Below are positions 6,147-7,762 of a DNA stretch of 7,762 nt, piece by piece; the first letter of the stretch is position 1; every line of letters starts with the position of its first letter. The notes beneath the pieces are model-generated. The model had not been told where the DNA came from, ran no database searches, and worked only from the letters and a program-made list of their open reading frames with translations. The position numbers were made by a program, and so were the translations under genes. The DNA is from Lachnoclostridium sp. UBA1241. GTDB taxonomy: Bacteria > Bacillota > Clostridia > Lachnospirales > Lachnospiraceae. The stretch covers positions 1,121 to 8,882 of the forward strand of contig DBWJ01000112.1 in NCBI GenBank assembly GCA_002308955.1, given 5' to 3'.

Positions 6147-7094
6147 CTATCGCATGCTTGCGCGCACGATATTCATTCTGCGGTCGCGCTCGCGCTCTGC
6201 GAGGGCGTTGAATTTTTCGTTCTGTTCACGAAGACGGACCGGGTCTGCGTCCGCCGCCGACCACTTCATGGACGGGTATAGTTCTCCGTCAATCCGGAAC
6301 GACGAAATCCAGCTTCGGAGCATCGAAATCATCTCCTGGCTTGGTTCTCCGGCACAGAGAAGACCGAATACCTTACGGGCTTCCCAGTCAATATAGGCAG
6401 CCTTCGCGCCGCCGGTCTTCGCGCTTCCGAAACGCGCGCCGGCACGCTTCCGAACCGTTGCAACGGTCATTCCGACGCCGAGGTTCATGCCGTCCACCGG
6501 CGTAATGACGCGTCTTGCGTACAGGCTGTCCGAAGCGGTTCTTAAGCAATACTCGGTGGCCGTAATCTCAACACCGAGGCAGAGGCTGTAAACGCCGTCT
6601 TCCATATCGAGCCGATAGGTCCGAAGGGCCGCATCCGCGAACACGTTCTGCAAATCAACGACGATACCGATGGAGCACAGCTCCTCAAGGCGTGCGGTAC
6701 TTCGTTTCAATTCTTCCACCATTTCCGGTTCTTCCTGAAAGCCCGGCAGCGGTTCCTTTGCAAAAAGCTTTACCGGACGGTCGCCGCTGTAGAATAAAGC
6801 GAGGCGGTCCAGATAGTTCTCCGGAAGACGGAATGTCGCTTCCGGCATCATGGTCCGCTCATCGAACGTCTTCTCACGATGACGTTCGCCCTGCCCGAAT
6901 TTAATCTGATGGAAGCACTCGCCGGTCTGGTAGAACATCAGCGCGCCCGAGTCGGCGCGGCGCAGCTCCACAACCGCCGTGAACGGTCTCCCGAAGCTTT
7001 GAACGGTACCGATTACCGATGTGTTTCCTTCCCAGCCGGACGGCAGCTCGCCCCACGCGATTACCTTTCCGGAAACCGAATCCGCATAATACAT
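6147..7094 (-). CDS. Conserved-looking protein of unknown function, 315 residues
   Basis: I do not recognise this protein. The ORF is very likely real: it is long, has the codon use of its neighbours, and GGGAGG lies 7 nt before the ATG at 7094. There is no signal peptide and no membrane segment, so it should be cytoplasmic. The N-terminal third looks beta-rich (KVIAWGELPSGWEGNTSVIGT at 10-30 in part; FTAVVELRRADSG at 38-50). An acidic helical stretch runs from 118 to 140. A hydrophobic core region follows (SIGIVVDLQNVFAD, 141-154; VYSLCLGVEITATEY, 168-182), then GMNLGVGMTVATVRKRAG (202-219). The C terminus (284-315) is a highly charged predicted helix rich in Arg and Glu. It is the first gene after the terminator-promoter region and the next gene is metF, 129 nt downstream with no terminator between. 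Co-transcription with the methionine genes is plausible, but gives no function by itself. Confidence 0.8.
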   Translation of the reverse strand: MYYADSVSGKVIAWGELPSGWEGNTSVIGTVQSFGRPFTAVVELRRADSGALMFYQTGECFHQIKFGQGERHREKTFDERTMMPEATFRLPENYLDRLALFYSGDRPVKLFAKEPLPGFQEEPEMVEELKRSTARLEELCSIGIVVDLQNVFADAALRTYRLDMEDGVYSLCLGVEITATEYCLRTASDSLYARRVITPVDGMNLGVGMTVATVRKRAGARFGSAKTGGAKAAYIDWEARKVFGLLCAGEPSQEMISMLRSWISSFRIDGELYPSMKWSAADADPVRLREQNEKFNALAERERDRRMNIVRASMR

Positions 7095-7149
7095 TTCGTC
7101 GCCTCCCTTCCTTCAACCGGCAGGCGCAATACCAAGCGCCTCTTAACCC

Positions 7150-7180
7150 AATATAAGAATACCACAAAACGGGCCGTCAA
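7150..7180 (-). promoter_or_regulatory. Candidate sigma-A promoter for the unknown gene and the methionine block
   Basis: On the minus strand TTGACG (7175-7180, 5 of 6 consensus bases) and TATATT (7150-7155, 5 of 6) are separated by 19 nt, slightly longer than the optimal 17. The expected start would be about 45-50 nt before the ATG at 7094. The -35 box lies within the terminator stem of the upstream gene. This is the only reasonable promoter in the 74 nt available; the long spacer lowers confidence. Confidence 0.4.
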
Positions 7181-7198
7181 TCAAGGTTGACGGCCCGT
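7169..7198 (-). terminator. Rho-independent terminator of the trpB-like gene
   Basis: A perfect 12-bp GC-rich stem (ACGGGCCGTCAA pairing with TTGACGGCCCGT) encloses a 6-nt loop and, read on the minus strand, is followed by TTTTG. It lies about 73 nt after the stop of the TrpB-like gene, the right place and direction to end that transcript. The T run is short. On the plus strand the stem is followed by A's, so it should not terminate in that direction. Confidence 0.8.
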
Positions 7199-7218
7199 AA
7201 AAATCTGCGAAATCAATT

Positions 7219-7258
7219 ATGTGAAAATCGAAAGGGGGATCGGAAACGACTTTCACAT
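7219..7258 (-). other. Imperfect inverted repeat after the trpB-like stop codon
   Basis: On the minus strand ATGTGAAAGTCG (7247-7258) can pair with CGATTTTCACAT (7219-7230), 12 pairs including one G-U, around a 16-nt pyrimidine-rich loop. No T run follows, so it is not a second terminator by itself. It may protect the 3' end or stall polymerase ahead of the terminator, or act as a DNA operator. The pairing is seen; the role is unknown. Confidence 0.5.
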
Positions 7259-7271
7259 TTTCCGTAATTTC

Positions 7272-7762
7272 TTAATCTACCTTCGGGAGGTTCGCAAGGC
7301 TCTTCGCGATCTCTTCGTCGGAAGGGATGTAGTCGCCCATCTCGCCGTTGTTGAATTTCTCGTAAGCAACGAGGTCGAAGTAACCGGTGCCGGTCAGACC
7401 GAAGACAATCGTCTTCTCTTCGCCGGTTTCTTTGCACTTCAGCGCTTCGTCGATGGCTACGCGGATCGCGTGGCTGCTCTCGGGAGCCGGAAGGATGCCT
7501 TCGACGCGGGCGAACAGCTCTGCCGCCTCGAATACCTTCGTCTGCTCAACGCTTCTTGCTTCCATATACCCGTCGGCATACAGTTGGGAAAGCGTGGAGC
7601 TCATGCCGTGGTAGCGAAGACCGCCGGCGTGGTTCGGCGCGGGCATGAAATTTGAACCGAGCGTGTACATCTTCGCAAGCGGGCAAACCATGCCGGTGTC
7701 GCAGAAATCGTATGCGTACTTGCCGCGTGTGAAGCTCGGGCAGGATGCCGGCTCAACAGCGA
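7272..7762 (-). CDS. Type-2 tryptophan synthase beta-like PLP enzyme (TrpB2), C-terminal part
   Basis: The frame is open from the window edge to TAA at 7272-7274, giving 162 C-terminal residues; the N-terminal part with the PLP lysine lies outside. The match is to the TrpB2 (TrpB-like) branch. GGLRYHGMSSTLSQLYADGYMEARSV (in part), QTKVFEAAELFARVEGILPAPESSHAI (in part) and the glycine-containing phosphate-proximal segment FGLTGTGYFDLVAYEKF occur in the family's order. TrpB condenses indole with serine to make tryptophan. TrpB2 enzymes usually lack a tight TrpA partner and are thought to act with free indole or as accessory enzymes. The nearest motif to the SGHG/SGG found in many relatives is TGTG here, a small variation. 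The gene ends before its own terminator and so appears to be transcribed separately from the methionine block. Only the family assignment is claimed. Confidence 0.88.
   Translation of the reverse strand, partial: AVEPASCPSFTRGKYAYDFCDTGMVCPLAKMYTLGSNFMPAPNHAGGLRYHGMSSTLSQLYADGYMEARSVEQTKVFEAAELFARVEGILPAPESSHAIRVAIDEALKCKETGEEKTIVFGLTGTGYFDLVAYEKFNNGEMGDYIPSDEEIAKSLANLPKVD

Noticed and set aside
7095..7168. SAM or cobalamin riboswitch ahead of the methionine genes
   Set aside because: The space is about 74 nt, too short for either class, and none of the conserved core elements (S-box junctions, B12 box) was seen. The other gaps in the block are also too short or lack these cores.

Overview
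The window looks like chromosomal DNA from a GC-rich Clostridia-type Firmicute, most likely Lachnospiraceae or a relative. This is inferred from the gene content (a methionine synthase with a separate activation protein, a type-2 TrpB, the pth-mfd pair), the strong purine-rich ribosome binding sites and the GC-rich third codon positions. No marker in the window fixes the genus. Every convincing gene lies on the minus strand, so transcription runs from high to low coordinates.

From right to left: (1) 7272-7762 is the C-terminal part of a type-2 tryptophan synthase beta-like PLP enzyme, cut by the window edge. It is followed by an imperfect hairpin (7219-7258) and a strong terminator hairpin (7169-7198). 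(2) A candidate promoter overlapping that terminator leads into a 315-codon gene of unknown function (6147-7094). (3) A one-carbon/methionine block follows: metF (5133-6017), a stand-alone MetH activation-domain protein (4325-5062) and a three-domain, cobalamin-dependent methionine synthase that lacks its own activation domain (1813-4239). (4) Housekeeping genes follow: pth, peptidyl-tRNA hydrolase (1129-1767), overlapping by 8 nt the start of mfd, the transcription-repair coupling factor, which runs off the left edge.

MetF makes 5-methyltetrahydrofolate, MetH uses it to methylate homocysteine on cobalamin, and the separate activation protein presumably restores oxidised cobalamin with AdoMet. 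The order metF-activator-metH therefore forms a complete functional unit. No convincing terminator lies between the unknown gene and mfd, so the six genes may share transcripts, although internal promoters cannot be excluded. No SAM or cobalamin riboswitch was recognised.

The most unusual structure is in the short intergenic spaces. A 37-bp tandem duplication copies the metF ribosome binding site and start, creating an 11-codon leader ORF that stops one base before metF. An 8-bp hairpin sits exactly between a GGAGG and the pth start. A 13-mer is repeated three times between metF and the activator gene. I see no clearly new multi-gene system; the unknown gene at the head of the methionine cluster is the best candidate for new biology.
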